Shown here: one piece after another, positions 63,560-64,000 of the stretch
Numbering within the stretch: the first letter of the stretch is position 1
Layout of the letters: every line of letters starts with the position of its first letter
Origin: Albifimbria verrucaria
Lineage: Eukaryota; Ascomycota; Sordariomycetes; Hypocreales; Stachybotryaceae
Direction: 5' to 3'
Assembly (NCBI GenBank): GCA_020081605.1
Contig: JAHREC010000011.1
Location: forward strand, 62,001-126,000
Length of the DNA: 64,000 bases
Program-made: the position numbers and the translations under genes
Notes under the pieces: model-generated
The model's database searches: none
Told to the model about the DNA's origin: nothing
The model's input: only the letters and a program-made list of their open reading frames with translations

Positions 63560-64000
63560 CCTTTCTTAAGGTAGCGAATCACTTCTTTGAGGTCCAGTGG
63601 CCAGACTTCTTCCTCGATATGTGCGTCACGGGCTTGTTGCCCTGCGTCTTGAGCAAGATCCCGATGCAGGCCATGAAACTGGCCGAGAATGATTTGCTAA
63701 CCGGTTGGAACAAGGGCTACGCTGCTGGCATCACCTTCAACACCTTCTACCAAGTCGTCGCGGGCATGGATAAGTCGTGAGTGGCGCCCTCAACACGCCA
63801 GCTGATCGCCTCATGACGATCCCGGGCGACTCGGGCAATATGCAGAACCTACTCCTGATCAAGGTTGACATCAACTGGGTTAAGGGCTGGCTCTTTCATC
63901 TCAATAATCCCATGACCACAGAGAAGAAGAAGAAGTACCTCGCAGAAGCGCTGAAGGGAGCGCCGACAGCGCCAAGAAGATGAACATTGTCATCAAGAAC
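63560..64000 (+). CDS. Unidentified gene, 3' end beyond window
   Basis: Coding-like sequence running off the right edge, head to head with the GH1 gene. Readable stretches are LAFLKVANHFFEVQWPDFFL, KLAENDLLTGWNKGYAAGIT, TPADRLMTIPGDSGNMQNLL and KVDINWVKGWLFHLNNPMTT followed by a lysine-rich helix. The frame slips near 63777 and again near 63960. I do not recognise the family. No start codon is obvious: the plus-strand ORF begins inside the GH1 5' end, so the piece may be an internal exon, a 5'-truncated gene, or a gene with an unseen upstream exon. Confidence 0.4.

Overview
The window is from a filamentous ascomycete fungus, probably Pezizomycotina. Introns are short (about 50-90 nt) with GTRAGT-like donors and (C/T)AG acceptors. 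Secreted carbohydrate-active enzymes, cytochromes P450, a Zn2Cys6 regulator, a 2EXR protein and a Pth11/rhodopsin-like fragment are typical of such fungi. GC-balanced gene regions alternate abruptly with almost pure A+T blocks (about 8.85-9.83, 10.94-19.2, 20.73-21.08, 36.24-36.79, 38.38-45.66 and 52.86-53.26 kb). These look like transposon graveyards altered by repeat-induced point mutation (RIP).

Layout. 0.2-8.1 kb (minus strand): a Ure2p-like glutathione S-transferase, an intact P450, a secreted protein of five ~50-residue repeats (likely beta-propeller) and a decayed P450. 8.85-19.2 kb: AT-rich block enclosing a stranded aldo-keto (pyridoxal) reductase pseudogene and a probable tandem LTR retroelement. 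19.7-30.3 kb: a 2EXR protein, a second P450 related to the decayed one, a SAM methyltransferase, a divergently transcribed acyl-CoA thioesterase (TesB type) and a CYP59-like P450. 31-38 kb: a rhodopsin-like fragment, an 8-cysteine small secreted protein, an HsbA-like secreted protein and a 15-bp minisatellite. 38.4-45.7 kb: second large AT block, holding a third copy of the retroelement LTR-like repeat. 45.9-64 kb: a Fot1/pogo transposase relic, a fasciclin-domain protein with GPI-type C-terminus, an uncharacterised membrane protein, a Q/N/Y-rich 28-residue tandem-repeat ORF, a divergent GH10 protein, a P450 N-terminal relic, a Zn2Cys6 transcription factor, a decayed GH1 beta-glucosidase and an unidentified gene cut by the window end.

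How the genes fit together. The 0-30 kb part looks like secondary-metabolite tailoring functions (P450s, methyltransferase, thioesterase, reductase, GST), but no polyketide synthase, NRPS or terpene synthase is visible. It may be a scattered or dying cluster, or the edge of one. The right-hand part is mainly secreted or cell-surface proteins.

A caveat affects every gene model. Most genes are broken by single-base shifts, very often one base short in a short homopolymer run (C3-C5, G5, T5-T6, A2-A4). Several multiply shifted genes have no nonsense codon in the matching frame. This fits uncorrected homopolymer errors in a long-read consensus at least as well as real pseudogenisation. True damage (in-frame stops, internal deletion, truncation) is visible in the P450 at 6947-8143, the reductase at 10185-10936, the P450 at 28656-30313 and the GH1 gene.
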